NCBI GenBank assembly: GCA_041913505.1
Contig: JAYSFC010000157.1
Location: 1-6,799, forward strand
Direction of reading: 5' to 3'
From: JAYSFC01 sp041913505
Lineage (GTDB): Bacteria > Pseudomonadota > Gammaproteobacteria > Burkholderiales > Burkholderiaceae_C
DNA length: 6,799 bases
Every line of letters starts with the position of its first letter. Position 1 is the first letter of the stretch. The notes beneath the pieces were generated by a model. It was not told the DNA's origin. It saw only the letters and a list, made by a program, of their open reading frames with translations, and ran no database searches. This document shows, piece after piece, positions 1-4,734 of the stretch. The translations under genes and the position numbers were made by a program.

Positions 1-391
1 GGTAGTCCTCGGCGGTCTTCTTCATCTTGCGCAGCACTTCGGCGCTGATCTGCGGGGGGGCCAGCTTCTGGCCGCGCACCTCGACCCAGGCGTCGCCGTT
101 GTCGGCCTTGCTGATCGAGAAGGGCATGAGGTCGATGTCCTTCTGGACTTCCTTCTCCTCGAACTTGCGGCCGATCAGGCGCTTGGCGGCGTAGATGGTG
201 TTCTTGGGGTTGGTGACGGCCTGGCGCTTGGCCGAGGCGCCGACGAGGATCTCGCCGTCTTCCTGGTACGCAATGATGGAAGGCGTCGTGCGTGCGCCTT
301 CGCTGTTCTCAATCACGCGCGTGGTGTTGCCTTCCATGATGGCCACGCAGCTGTTGGTGGTGCCCAGGTCGATGCCAATGATCTTTCCCAT
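1..391 (-). CDS. dnaK: Molecular chaperone DnaK (Hsp70), N-terminal 130 residues, runs off window
   Basis: DnaK is the cytoplasmic ATP-driven Hsp70 chaperone that binds exposed hydrophobic peptides and works with DnaJ and the exchange factor GrpE. The reading starts MGKIIGIDLGTTNSCVAIME, the standard DnaK opening with phosphate-binding loop DLGTTNS at residues 8-14, and continues through the ENSEGARTTPS segment and the AAKRLIGRKF segment, whose lysine 70 matches the catalytic lysine of E. coli DnaK. Only part of the nucleotide-binding domain is present; the gene is cut by the window edge after residue 130 (…KKTAEDY), not truncated in nature as far as can be seen. The ATG at 391-389 has a good Shine-Dalgarno (GGAG, 402-399) seven bases upstream. 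It follows grpE on the same strand with an 83-base gap that holds a hairpin and a DnaA box. It is probably co-transcribed with grpE from the heat-shock promoter upstream. Identity is essentially certain. Confidence 0.98.
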   Translation of the reverse strand, partial: MGKIIGIDLGTTNSCVAIMEGNTTRVIENSEGARTTPSIIAYQEDGEILVGASAKRQAVTNPKNTIYAAKRLIGRKFEEKEVQKDIDLMPFSISKADNGDAWVEVRGQKLAPPQISAEVLRKMKKTAEDY

Positions 392-432
392 GTTGTTTCT
401 CCGCGATTTTTGAAAATTGGATGCTAGTAACT

Positions 433-441
433 TGTGGATAA
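433..441 (-). promoter_or_regulatory. Perfect DnaA box in the grpE-dnaK gap
   Basis: The minus strand reads TTATCCACA, an exact match to the DnaA box consensus TTATNCACA. It lies 42 bases upstream of the dnaK start codon and next to a hairpin at 444-465. A match to the motif is seen directly. Whether DnaA binds here, or affects dnaK transcription, is inference; a single box within a transcribed gap could also be incidental or act as a DnaA titration site. Confidence 0.45.
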
Positions 442-443
442 CT

Positions 444-465
444 CGGGCGGCTTCAAGCCGGCCCG
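444..465 (-). other. Intercistronic hairpin between grpE and dnaK
   Basis: Bases 444-451 (CGGGCGGC) pair with 457-465 (GCCGGCCCG) leaving one bulged G at 460 and a five-base loop, giving a GC-rich stem in the grpE-dnaK transcript. In the direction of transcription no U-tract follows it (the next bases are GAGTTATCC), so it does not look like an intrinsic terminator for grpE. On the opposite strand it is followed by a T run (471-476), but no plus-strand gene needs a terminator there. A plausible role is an RNA processing or stability element that lets dnaK mRNA accumulate above grpE; this is inference. Confidence 0.45.
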
Positions 466-474
466 GCTACTTTT

Positions 475-1017
475 TTATTGGGGTGCCGCCACCGTGACCA
501 GGGCCGGGCGCAGGACGCGGTCGGCGATCACGTAGCCTTTCTGGAGCACGGCGACCACGGTGTTGGCCTCCTGCCCTGCGGGCACCATGCTGATGGCCTG
601 GTGCTGGTGGGGGTCGAACTTGTCGCCTGCGCCCGGGTTGATGGCCAGCACCTTGTTGCGCTCCAGCGCCGAGACGAGCTGGCGTAGCGTGGCGTCGGCG
701 CCCTCGCGCAGTTGCTCGGGCGTGGCTTCCTTGATGGCGAGGGCCGCGTCCAGGCTGTCGCATACGGGCAGCAGGCTCTCGGCGAAGCTCTCGATGCCGA
801 ACTTGCGGGCCTTGGCGACTTCCTCCTCGGCGCGGCGGCGGGCGTTCTCGGCTTCGGCCTTGGCGCGCAGGAACTGGTCCGCCAGTTCGGCGCTCTTGGC
901 CTTCAGCTCGGCCAGTTCGCCCTGGAGGCGGGCCATTTCATCCGAGGCGTTGGCGGCCATGGCGGCTTCGACTTCTTCGGGCGAGGGGGGCGTGGCTTGG
1001 GTGTTCTGGTCAGACAT
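475..1017 (-). CDS. grpE: Nucleotide exchange factor GrpE, Hsp70 cofactor
   Basis: GrpE releases ADP from DnaK and so drives the chaperone cycle; it is a cytoplasmic dimer. The 180-residue product has the usual layout: a short acidic N-terminus, a long heptad-rich helix (about residues 12-72, rich in Ala, Glu, Lys and Leu) that forms the dimer coiled coil, and a C-terminal beta domain carrying the GrpE signature (about 131-176, with GDKFDPHQHQAI and VLQKGYVIADRVLRPALV). Length is typical of the family. The frame is open for 12 more codons to a TTG at 1053, but I chose ATG 1017 because it gives the normal MSDQ-type start and because the predicted heat-shock transcript would begin at about 1050. 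The Shine-Dalgarno before 1017 is poor, which is odd for a highly expressed gene. It heads the grpE-dnaK unit, and the sigma-32 promoter just upstream suggests heat induction. Confidence 0.97.
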   Translation of the reverse strand: MSDQNTQATPPSPEEVEAAMAANASDEMARLQGELAELKAKSAELADQFLRAKAEAENARRRAEEEVAKARKFGIESFAESLLPVCDSLDAALAIKEATPEQLREGADATLRQLVSALERNKVLAINPGAGDKFDPHQHQAISMVPAGQEANTVVAVLQKGYVIADRVLRPALVTVAAPQ

Positions 1018-1055
1018 GGCTATCGGTTGGATGATGGAAACCTGTACGCGCAAAG

Positions 1056-1084
1056 ACTTGGGGGAGATTCGGCGCTATTTCAAG
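1056..1084 (-). promoter_or_regulatory. Sigma-32 (RpoH) heat-shock promoter for grpE-dnaK
   Basis: On the minus strand CTTGAAA (1084-1078) is followed after 13 bases by CCCCCAAGT (1064-1056). This fits the RpoH consensus (CTTGAAA, spacer of about 11-17, CCCCATnT): the -35 is perfect, it is preceded by a C as in strong E. coli examples, and the -10 keeps its C run. Transcription would start near 1050, giving a leader of about 33 bases before the grpE ATG. No CIRCE inverted repeat (TTAGCACTC/GAGTGCTAA) for HrcA is present in this gap, so control looks RpoH-based. Seen by motif; activity not tested. Confidence 0.8.
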
Positions 1085-1164
1085 GCAACTGCCGGAAAAT
1101 GCGCGGTTCTACCAGGATTCGGAGGTGCGGGGCGGCATGCCAGGCACTTTTGCAAGGCCCTGAG

Positions 1165-1193
1165 TGTACAAGGCTGGCAACCAGGGCTATAAT
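1165..1193 (+). promoter_or_regulatory. Sigma-70 promoter of the rpsF-priB-rpsR-rplI operon
   Basis: A perfect -10 box TATAAT (1188-1193) stands 17 bases after TGTACA (1165-1170), a 4/6 match to the -35 consensus. Transcription would start at about 1200, leaving a leader of about 72 bases before the rpsF start. A perfect -10 in GC-rich DNA directly upstream of a ribosomal protein operon makes this a convincing housekeeping promoter. It is divergent from the grpE heat-shock promoter, whose -35 lies about 80 bases to the left. Confidence 0.8.
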
Positions 1194-1208
1194 TGCCGGC
1201 TTTGCCTT

Positions 1209-1252
1209 GCCACACCGCACAATCTCGAACAGATTGGGACGCAGCGGGTGGC
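1209..1252 (+). promoter_or_regulatory. Structured rpsF mRNA leader, candidate S6:S18 autoregulatory element
   Basis: The leader can fold into a nearly continuous stem: GCCAC (1209-1213) with GTGGC (1248-1252), a bulged A1214, CCGC (1215-1218) with GCGG (1244-1247), then an internal loop and an inner hairpin CAATCT (1220-1225) with AGATTG (1231-1236) closed by a five-base loop. The 5' side contains CACCG/CCG, and the outer stem ends nine bases before the Shine-Dalgarno. In many bacteria the S6:S18 complex binds a structured leader with a conserved CCG in front of rpsF and represses its own operon. Placement and the CCG agree with that; the detailed fit to the published consensus was not tested, and an alternative fold in which CCG is unpaired is possible. 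Confidence 0.55.
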
Positions 1253-1272
1253 CTCAACCAAAAGGAGTGTGC

Positions 1273-1650
1273 ATGCGTCACTACGAAATCATTTTGTTGA
1301 TCCATCCGGATCAGAGCGAGCAGGTTCCGGCCATGCTGGAGCGCTATAAGGGCATGATCACCACGGGCGGCGGCAAGATCCACCGCGTGGAAGACTGGGG
1401 CCGCCGCCAGCTGGCCTACATGATCAACAAGCTCGCCAAGGCCCACTACCTGTGCCTGAACATCGAGGCCGACCAGGCCGTGATGGCGGAGCTGGAGCAC
1501 GCCTTCAAGTTCAACGACGCCGTGCTGCGCCACCTGACGGTGCAAAAGAAGAAGGCCGAGACCGGCCCGTCTTCGATGATGAAGACCGTCGAGCGCGAAG
1601 AAGCCCGCAAGGCCAGCCAGGCTGAGTTCGCTGCTTCGGGCGAACGCTGA
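1273..1650 (+). CDS. rpsF: 30S ribosomal protein S6
   Basis: S6 is a 30S platform protein that binds 16S rRNA as a heterodimer with S18, encoded two genes downstream. The 125-residue product opens MRHYEIILLIHPDQSEQVPA and carries the S6 core: the ferredoxin-like fold with GGKIHRVEDWGRRQLAYMINK (about residues 33-53) and the AFKFNDAVLRHL segment (77-88). The C-terminal tail from about residue 92 is lysine- and glutamate-rich and probably extended, as in other proteobacterial S6 proteins. The ATG has a strong Shine-Dalgarno AAAGGAG (1261-1267) at five bases. It is the first gene of a four-gene operon. The same frame is open upstream to 712, across grpE, but that extension has no family support and no promoter of its own. 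The structured leader before it suggests feedback control by S6:S18. Confidence 0.97.
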   Translation: MRHYEIILLIHPDQSEQVPAMLERYKGMITTGGGKIHRVEDWGRRQLAYMINKLAKAHYLCLNIEADQAVMAELEHAFKFNDAVLRHLTVQKKKAETGPSSMMKTVEREEARKASQAEFAASGER

Positions 1651-1660
1651 TCGCCAGCTT

Positions 1661-1671
1661 GGGAAGGGGTG
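1661..1671 (+). promoter_or_regulatory. Crowded ribosome binding site and GTG start of priB
   Basis: A purine block GGGAAGGGG (1661-1669) runs straight into the GTG start codon at 1669-1671. The best Shine-Dalgarno-like core, AAGG, ends only one or two bases before the start, much closer than the 5-9 bases of rpsF, rpsR and rplI. No alternative in-frame ATG fits PriB homology. The arrangement predicts weak initiation, which would keep PriB scarce inside an operon of abundant ribosomal proteins. Confidence 0.5.
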
Positions 1672-1959
1672 GACAACCACGTCGTTCTGACGGCCTGTAT
1701 CGCTGAGGCGCTGCCTCTTCGCTACACCCCCGCTGGCCTGCCGGCGCTTGATCTGCGGCTCGAACATGGGTCGCGCCAGCGTGAGGCAGGGCAGGACAGG
1801 GAAGTCAGGGCGGTCATCAAGGCTTTGGCCTTTGGCGCGATGGCCGAGCGATTGGCCCGCCAGACCCTCGGCAGCCGGTTCCGGTTCCAGGGCTTTCTGG
1901 CCACGCCGCGCAACGGCAAGTCCGTGGTGCTCCACATCCAGGATATTCAACAAGATTAA
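1669..1959 (+). CDS. priB: Primosomal replication protein PriB
   Basis: PriB is a small dimeric OB-fold single-strand DNA-binding protein, related to SSB, that stabilises PriA on stalled forks and helps DnaT and DnaB-DnaC assembly during replication restart. The 96-residue product (VVLTACIAEALPLRYTPAGL near the start, LEH at 31-33, FQGFLATPRNGK at 73-84, VVLHIQDIQ near the end) follows the SSB/PriB pattern of beta strands and aligns by eye with E. coli PriB (about 104 residues), especially the L-x-P-x-G-x-P-x-x-x-x-x-LEH region. It begins with GTG, 18 bases after the rpsF stop. It sits between rpsF and rpsR as in E. coli, where the order rpsF-priB-rpsR-rplI is conserved. Betaproteobacterial PriB is often labelled only as an SSB-like protein, and the position within this operon decides the call. 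The weak initiation site suggests lower synthesis than its neighbours. Confidence 0.93.
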   Translation: MDNHVVLTACIAEALPLRYTPAGLPALDLRLEHGSRQREAGQDREVRAVIKALAFGAMAERLARQTLGSRFRFQGFLATPRNGKSVVLHIQDIQQD

Positions 1960-1976
1960 TTTTCAAGGGGTCCGAA

Positions 1977-2258
1977 ATGGCCACGTTCAAGAAATTCAAC
2001 AAGGACAAGCGTCCGAAGCGCAACACCCAGTCGCTGCTGTTCAAGCGCAAGCGCTTCTGCCGTTTCACGGTCGCCGGCGTCGAAGAAATCGACTACAAGG
2101 ATGTCGACACGCTGCGTGACTTCATCGCCGAAAACGGCAAGATCATCCCCGCGCGCCTGACCGGCACGCGCGCGATCTACCAGCGTCAGCTGAACACCGC
2201 CATCAAGCGCGCGCGCTTCCTGGCCCTGGTGCCCTACAGCGACCAGCACAAGATCTAA
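1977..2258 (+). CDS. rpsR: 30S ribosomal protein S18
   Basis: S18 binds the 30S platform together with S6. The 93-residue basic product contains the S18 signature: RKRFCRFTVAG (about residues 24-34), IDYKDVDTLRDFIAENGKI (38-56), and PARLTGTRAIYQRQLNTAIKRAR (58-80). It is slightly longer than E. coli S18 (75 residues) at its N-terminus, where an extra KKFNKDKRPKRNTQS-type basic segment is typical of betaproteobacteria. The single cysteine in RFCRF is present; the Cys-rich zinc-binding form of S18 is absent. The ATG has a clear Shine-Dalgarno AAGGGG (1965-1970) at six bases, and the gene starts 17 bases after the priB stop, so translation is probably efficient and part of the same transcript. 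S18 is the likely partner of S6 in binding the leader upstream of rpsF. Confidence 0.97.
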   Translation: MATFKKFNKDKRPKRNTQSLLFKRKRFCRFTVAGVEEIDYKDVDTLRDFIAENGKIIPARLTGTRAIYQRQLNTAIKRARFLALVPYSDQHKI

Positions 2259-2270
2259 GGAGCACGAACC

Positions 2271-2723
2271 ATGCAAATCATTCTGCTCGACAAGGTCGTC
2301 AACCTCGGTAACCTCGGCGAAATCGTCAAGGTGAAGGATGGCTACGCCCGCAACTTCCTGATCCCCTCGGGCCGCGCCCGCCGTGCCACCGAAGCCGCCA
2401 AGGCCGAATTCGAAGCCAAGCGCGCCGAACTCGAAAAGGCTGCTGCCGAGAAGCTGGCTGCCGCCCAGGCTCAAGGCGAGAAGCTCGCTGGCGCCACCAT
2501 CAAGCTGACCCAGAAGGCCGGCGTCGATGGTCGCCTGTTCGGCTCGGTGACAAACCACGACATCGCCGAAGAGCTCAACAAGCTCGGCTACAAGGTCGTG
2601 AAGTCGCAGGTCCGCCTGCCCAACGGCCCCATCAAGATGGTGGGCGACAGCACCATCAACGTGGCGCTGCACACCGATGTGGTGGTTGAGGTGACTGCGT
2701 CGGTCTACGGCGAAACCGCCTGA
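2271..2723 (+). CDS. rplI: 50S ribosomal protein L9
   Basis: L9 binds 23S rRNA near the L1 stalk and helps keep the reading frame. The 150-residue product has the usual length and both domains: an N-terminal rRNA-binding domain with MQIILLDKVVNLGNLGEIV and the VKDGYARNFLIPSGRA signature (about residues 21-36), a long connecting helix rich in Ala, Glu and Lys (about 39-75), and a C-terminal domain with DGRLFGSVTNHDIAEEL (86-102) and the GPIKMVGDSTINVALH segment (119-134). The Shine-Dalgarno AAGGAG (2257-2262) overlaps the rpsR stop codon, eight bases before the ATG; the two genes are 12 bases apart. It is the last gene of the operon, and a strong hairpin terminator follows 22 bases after its stop. 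Confidence 0.97.
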   Translation: MQIILLDKVVNLGNLGEIVKVKDGYARNFLIPSGRARRATEAAKAEFEAKRAELEKAAAEKLAAAQAQGEKLAGATIKLTQKAGVDGRLFGSVTNHDIAEELNKLGYKVVKSQVRLPNGPIKMVGDSTINVALHTDVVVEVTASVYGETA

Positions 2724-2745
2724 TCGGATCCGGTTTCACCGCCCA

Positions 2746-2774
2746 GCAAAAGCCGCCCGAAGGGCGGCTTTTGC
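2746..2774 (+). terminator. Intrinsic terminator after rplI
   Basis: A perfect 13-base-pair inverted repeat: GCAAAAGCCGCCC (2746-2758) pairs with GGGCGGCTTTTGC (2762-2774) around a GAA loop. The four T residues form the end of the 3' arm, so the GC core (GCCGCCC/GGGCGGC) followed by UUUU acts as the terminator in the plus direction; the A run on the 5' side would let it work in both directions. It closes the rpsF-rplI operon and separates it from dnaB. Confidence 0.9.
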
Positions 2775-2797
2775 GTTGGGGCTGCACTTTTTATACA
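2769..2797 (+). promoter_or_regulatory. Candidate sigma-70 promoter for dnaB
   Basis: The AT-rich patch at 2788-2799 includes TATACA (2792-2797), a 5/6 match to the -10 consensus TATAAT if read as TATA-x-x and the best -10 in the gap. The -35 is weak: TTGCGT (2771-2776) at a short 15-base spacing, or TTTTGC (2769-2774) at 17, and both lie inside the 3' arm of the rplI terminator. Transcription would start near 2804, leaving a leader of about 100 bases. The -10 region overlaps a near-perfect DnaA box. Confidence 0.4.
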
Positions 2798-2799
2798 TA
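2791..2799 (+). promoter_or_regulatory. Near-consensus DnaA box over the dnaB -10 region
   Basis: TTATACATA differs from the DnaA box TTATNCACA at one position. It overlaps the candidate -10 box of dnaB and lies 32 bases, about three helical turns, before the perfect box at 2823, so two DnaA molecules would sit on the same face of the DNA. The motif is seen; binding is inference, and its AT-richness is also explained by the promoter. Confidence 0.35.
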
Positions 2800-2822
2800 C
2801 CTGCCCACCGGCTGCACACGCC

Positions 2823-2831
2823 TTATCCACA
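2823..2831 (+). promoter_or_regulatory. Perfect DnaA box upstream of dnaB
   Basis: TTATCCACA is an exact consensus DnaA box, the same sequence as the one in the grpE-dnaK gap. It lies 74 bases before the dnaB start and about 20 bases downstream of the predicted transcription start, where a bound DnaA could block the polymerase and tie helicase expression to the initiator level. There is no cluster of boxes, no AT-rich unwinding element and no dnaA or dnaN nearby, so this is not an origin. Confidence 0.6.
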
Positions 2832-2904
2832 GACTTCTCACAGGCTTGTCCCGTGACGTCCGCGGCCAGGCGGCCTAGCATGTGCGGCTTGCCTGAGGAA
2901 ACCC

Positions 2905-4320
2905 ATGTCTGCCGTGATGCCCCCGCTCGAAGATGACTTCGCCCCTGTGTCGCAGGACCGCGAAGTGGCCCAACTGCGCGTGCCGCCGCATTCGATGGAG
3001 TCTGAATCCAGCGTGCTCGGCGGCCTGCTGCTCGATAACAACGCCTGGGACCGTGTGGGCGACCTGCTCACCGACAGCGACTTCTACCGCCACGAGCACA
3101 AGCTGATCTTCTCGGCCATCGGGACGCTGGTGAATGCCAGCAAGCCGGCCGACGTGATCACCGTCTACGAGCAGCTGCAAAGTCTGGGCAAGGCCGAGGA
3201 AATCGGCGGGCTCTTGTACTTGAACCAGCTCGCACAGTACGTGCCGAGCGCCACGAACATCCGCCGCTATGCGGAGATCGTGCGCGAGCGCGCCATCCTG
3301 CGTAAGCTTGTCACCGCCAGCGACGAGATCTCGACCAATGCGTTCAATCCCCAGGGGCGCACCGTGGAGCGCATCCTCGACGAGGCCGAGGCCAAGATCT
3401 TCGCCATCGGCGAGGAGGGCTCGCGCACCAAGCAGGGCTTCCAGTCGCTCGACACCCTGGTGATCGACCTGCTCGACCGCGTGCAGGAGATGGCCGACAA
3501 CCCCGTGGACGTGACCGGCGTGCCTACCGGCTTCATGGACCTGGACCGCATGACCAGCGGCCTGCAGGCGGGCGACCTCGTGGTGCTGGCCGCGCGTCCC
3601 TCGATGGGCAAAACCTCGTTCGCGGTGAATATCGCCGAGCACGTGGCGCTCAACGAAGGCCTGCCCGTGGCCATCTTCTCGATGGAAATGGGCGCAGCCC
3701 AGCTCGCGGTGCGTATCGTGGGCTCGATCGGCCGCGTTAACCAGGGCAACCTGCGCACGGGCAAGCTCAGCGACGAAGAATGGCCGCGTCTCACGGAAGC
3801 CATCGAACGGCTGCGCACCGTGAGCCTGCACATCGACGAAACGCCGGGCCTCACGCCCACCGAACTGCGCGCTAATGCGCGGCGCCTGGCGCGCCAGTGC
3901 GGCAAGCTGGGTCTGATCGTGGTGGACTATCTGCAGCTCATGAGCGGCTCGGGCTCGAGCAGTTCCGATAACCGTGCCACCGAGCTCGGCGAGATTTCGC
4001 GCGGTCTCAAGATGCTGGCCAAGGAGCTGCAGTGCCCGGTGATCGCGCTGTCGCAGCTCAACCGCTCGGTGGAGCAGCGCACCGACAAGCGCCCCATGAT
4101 GTCCGACCTGCGCGAATCCGGCGCCATCGAGCAGGATGCGGACATCATCATGTTCATCTACCGCGACGACTACTACAACAAGGACTCCAACGAGCCCAAT
4201 ATCGCCGAAGTCATCATCGGCAAGCAGCGTAACGGCCCCACGGGCACGGTGAAGCTGTTCTTCCAGAAGAACCAGACACGCTTCGAGAACCTCGCCATGG
4301 GTGCGGGCGATGATTTTTAA
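2905..4320 (+). CDS. dnaB: Replicative DNA helicase DnaB
   Basis: DnaB is the hexameric 5'-3' helicase that unwinds DNA at the chromosomal fork and recruits DnaG primase. The 471-residue product has the full family layout: an N-terminal domain (about residues 25-130, beginning PPHSMESESSVLGGLLLDN), a linker, and a RecA-type ATPase domain (from about 180). Visible motifs are the DnaB signature VPTGFMDLDRMTSGLQ (206-221), Walker A RPSMGKTS (231-238, K236 and T237), Walker B LIVVDYLQLM (337-346, D341), SQLNRSVEQR (383-392), and SDLRESGAIEQDAD (400-413), which ends in the usual GKQRNGPTG loop (439-447). No intein or insertion interrupts the ATPase domain. The ATG at 2905 has a Shine-Dalgarno GAGGAA (2895-2900) four bases before it; a second Met at residue 5 is possible. 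It is transcribed separately from rplI, after a terminator and its own DnaA-box-containing control region. Confidence 0.98.
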   Translation: MSAVMPPLEDDFAPVSQDREVAQLRVPPHSMESESSVLGGLLLDNNAWDRVGDLLTDSDFYRHEHKLIFSAIGTLVNASKPADVITVYEQLQSLGKAEEIGGLLYLNQLAQYVPSATNIRRYAEIVRERAILRKLVTASDEISTNAFNPQGRTVERILDEAEAKIFAIGEEGSRTKQGFQSLDTLVIDLLDRVQEMADNPVDVTGVPTGFMDLDRMTSGLQAGDLVVLAARPSMGKTSFAVNIAEHVALNEGLPVAIFSMEMGAAQLAVRIVGSIGRVNQGNLRTGKLSDEEWPRLTEAIERLRTVSLHIDETPGLTPTELRANARRLARQCGKLGLIVVDYLQLMSGSGSSSSDNRATELGEISRGLKMLAKELQCPVIALSQLNRSVEQRTDKRPMMSDLRESGAIEQDADIIMFIYRDDYYNKDSNEPNIAEVIIGKQRNGPTGTVKLFFQKNQTRFENLAMGAGDDF

Positions 4321-4328
4321 GCGTTAAG

Positions 4329-4382
4329 AAGCCGCTAGCGCTTGTCCTCTGTGCGCTAGCAGCTCCTTTTTTGATAGCTTTT
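4329..4382 (-). repeat. Candidate copy of a dispersed Comamonadaceae intergenic palindrome
   Basis: Read on the minus strand this element runs GCTATCAAAAAAGGAGCTGC, then TAGCGC, a short loop, and AGCGCTAGCGGC. I recall closely similar elements (a GATAGC or GCTATCAAA flank followed by GCTAGCGC palindromes) scattered through intergenic regions of Acidovorax, Delftia, Variovorax and Polaromonas. That recollection is not a database result. Only one copy lies in this window, so repetitiveness cannot be shown here. It overlaps the dnaB terminator, which the repeat would be supplying. Confidence 0.45.
4330..4372 (+). terminator. Intrinsic terminator after dnaB
   Basis: GCTAGCGC (4334-4341) pairs with GCGCTAGC (4353-4360) around an 11-base loop; after a C-A mismatch, AGC (4330-4332) with GCT (4362-4364) extends the stem. 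A run of six T (4367-4372) follows after two more bases. It lies 9 bases after the dnaB stop and 9 bases before the stop of the convergent minus-strand gene, so it may serve both units, although the T run favours the plus direction. Confidence 0.8.
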
Positions 4383-4732
4383 TAGGTTTTCAGCCACCCT
4401 GCCAGCAGCACGGCGCAGGCCGCGCCCAGGGCCACGGTGGCCCACAGCAGCCGCTGGCCGCGCACGCGCAGCGCTTCCACGGCGCGTACCACCTGGGCGT
4501 TCTGCTCCGCGAGTTGCTGGATCAGCCGGGCCGACTGCACCTGCTCGTCTTCGAGCTGTGCCACGCGTTCCTGCAGGGCCTGCAATGTGACGGTCGCCGC
4601 GTGCTGGGCCTGCGCCTGCTCATCGGCGCTGCGGCCCATGAGGCGGCGTGCCGCCTGCACGATCTGGGGTGTGGCCTCGATCACGTCGCCCCAGGGGACG
4701 AGCTTGAGCGCGGTCATCCAGCCCACGGGCAT
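4382..4732 (-). CDS. Uncharacterised coiled-coil, C-terminal tail-anchored membrane protein
   Basis: I do not recognise a named family. The 116-residue product starts MPVGWMTALKLVPWGDVIEA and has three visible parts: an N-terminal segment (1-35) with the amphipathic stretch VIEATPQIVQAARRL; a charged, Gln-, Ala- and Glu-rich heptad region (about 36-88) predicted to form a coiled coil; and a single hydrophobic helix LLWATVALGAACAVLLAGWL (95-114) ending two residues before the C-terminus, preceded by R91 and R94. That pattern predicts an inner-membrane tail anchor with the coiled coil in the cytoplasm. The ATG at 4732 lies two bases after the phoH stop (TGACGATG), with a GAGG in the end of phoH as the likely Shine-Dalgarno, so translation is probably coupled. 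Met6 is an alternative start. The upstream open frame to 5077 is a shadow of phoH. Its likely job, from context only, is linked to PhoH, perhaps as a membrane partner. Confidence 0.75.
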   Translation of the reverse strand: MPVGWMTALKLVPWGDVIEATPQIVQAARRLMGRSADEQAQAQHAATVTLQALQERVAQLEDEQVQSARLIQQLAEQNAQVVRAVEALRVRGQRLLWATVALGAACAVLLAGWLKT

Positions 4733-4734
4733 CG

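Noticed and set aside
1018..1053. Upstream TTG start for grpE at 1053
   Set aside because: It would lie at or before the predicted sigma-32 transcription start, has no Shine-Dalgarno, and adds 12 residues with no family support.
1018..1272. CIRCE element for HrcA control of grpE-dnaK
   Set aside because: No TTAGCACTC/GAGTGCTAA inverted repeat, or close variant, is present in the divergent gap.
712..1650. A 312-residue open frame that would extend rpsF upstream across grpE
   Set aside because: Only the last 125 residues match S6. The upstream part is antisense to grpE, and the rpsF promoter and Shine-Dalgarno both point to the ATG at 1273.
1075..1953. A 292-residue minus-strand open frame over rpsF and priB
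   Set aside because: It is opposite two well-supported genes, has no family resemblance and no promoter of its own.
2791..2831. A replication origin near dnaB
   Set aside because: There are only one perfect and one imperfect DnaA box, with no further cluster, no AT-rich repeat region and no dnaA, dnaN or parAB genes.
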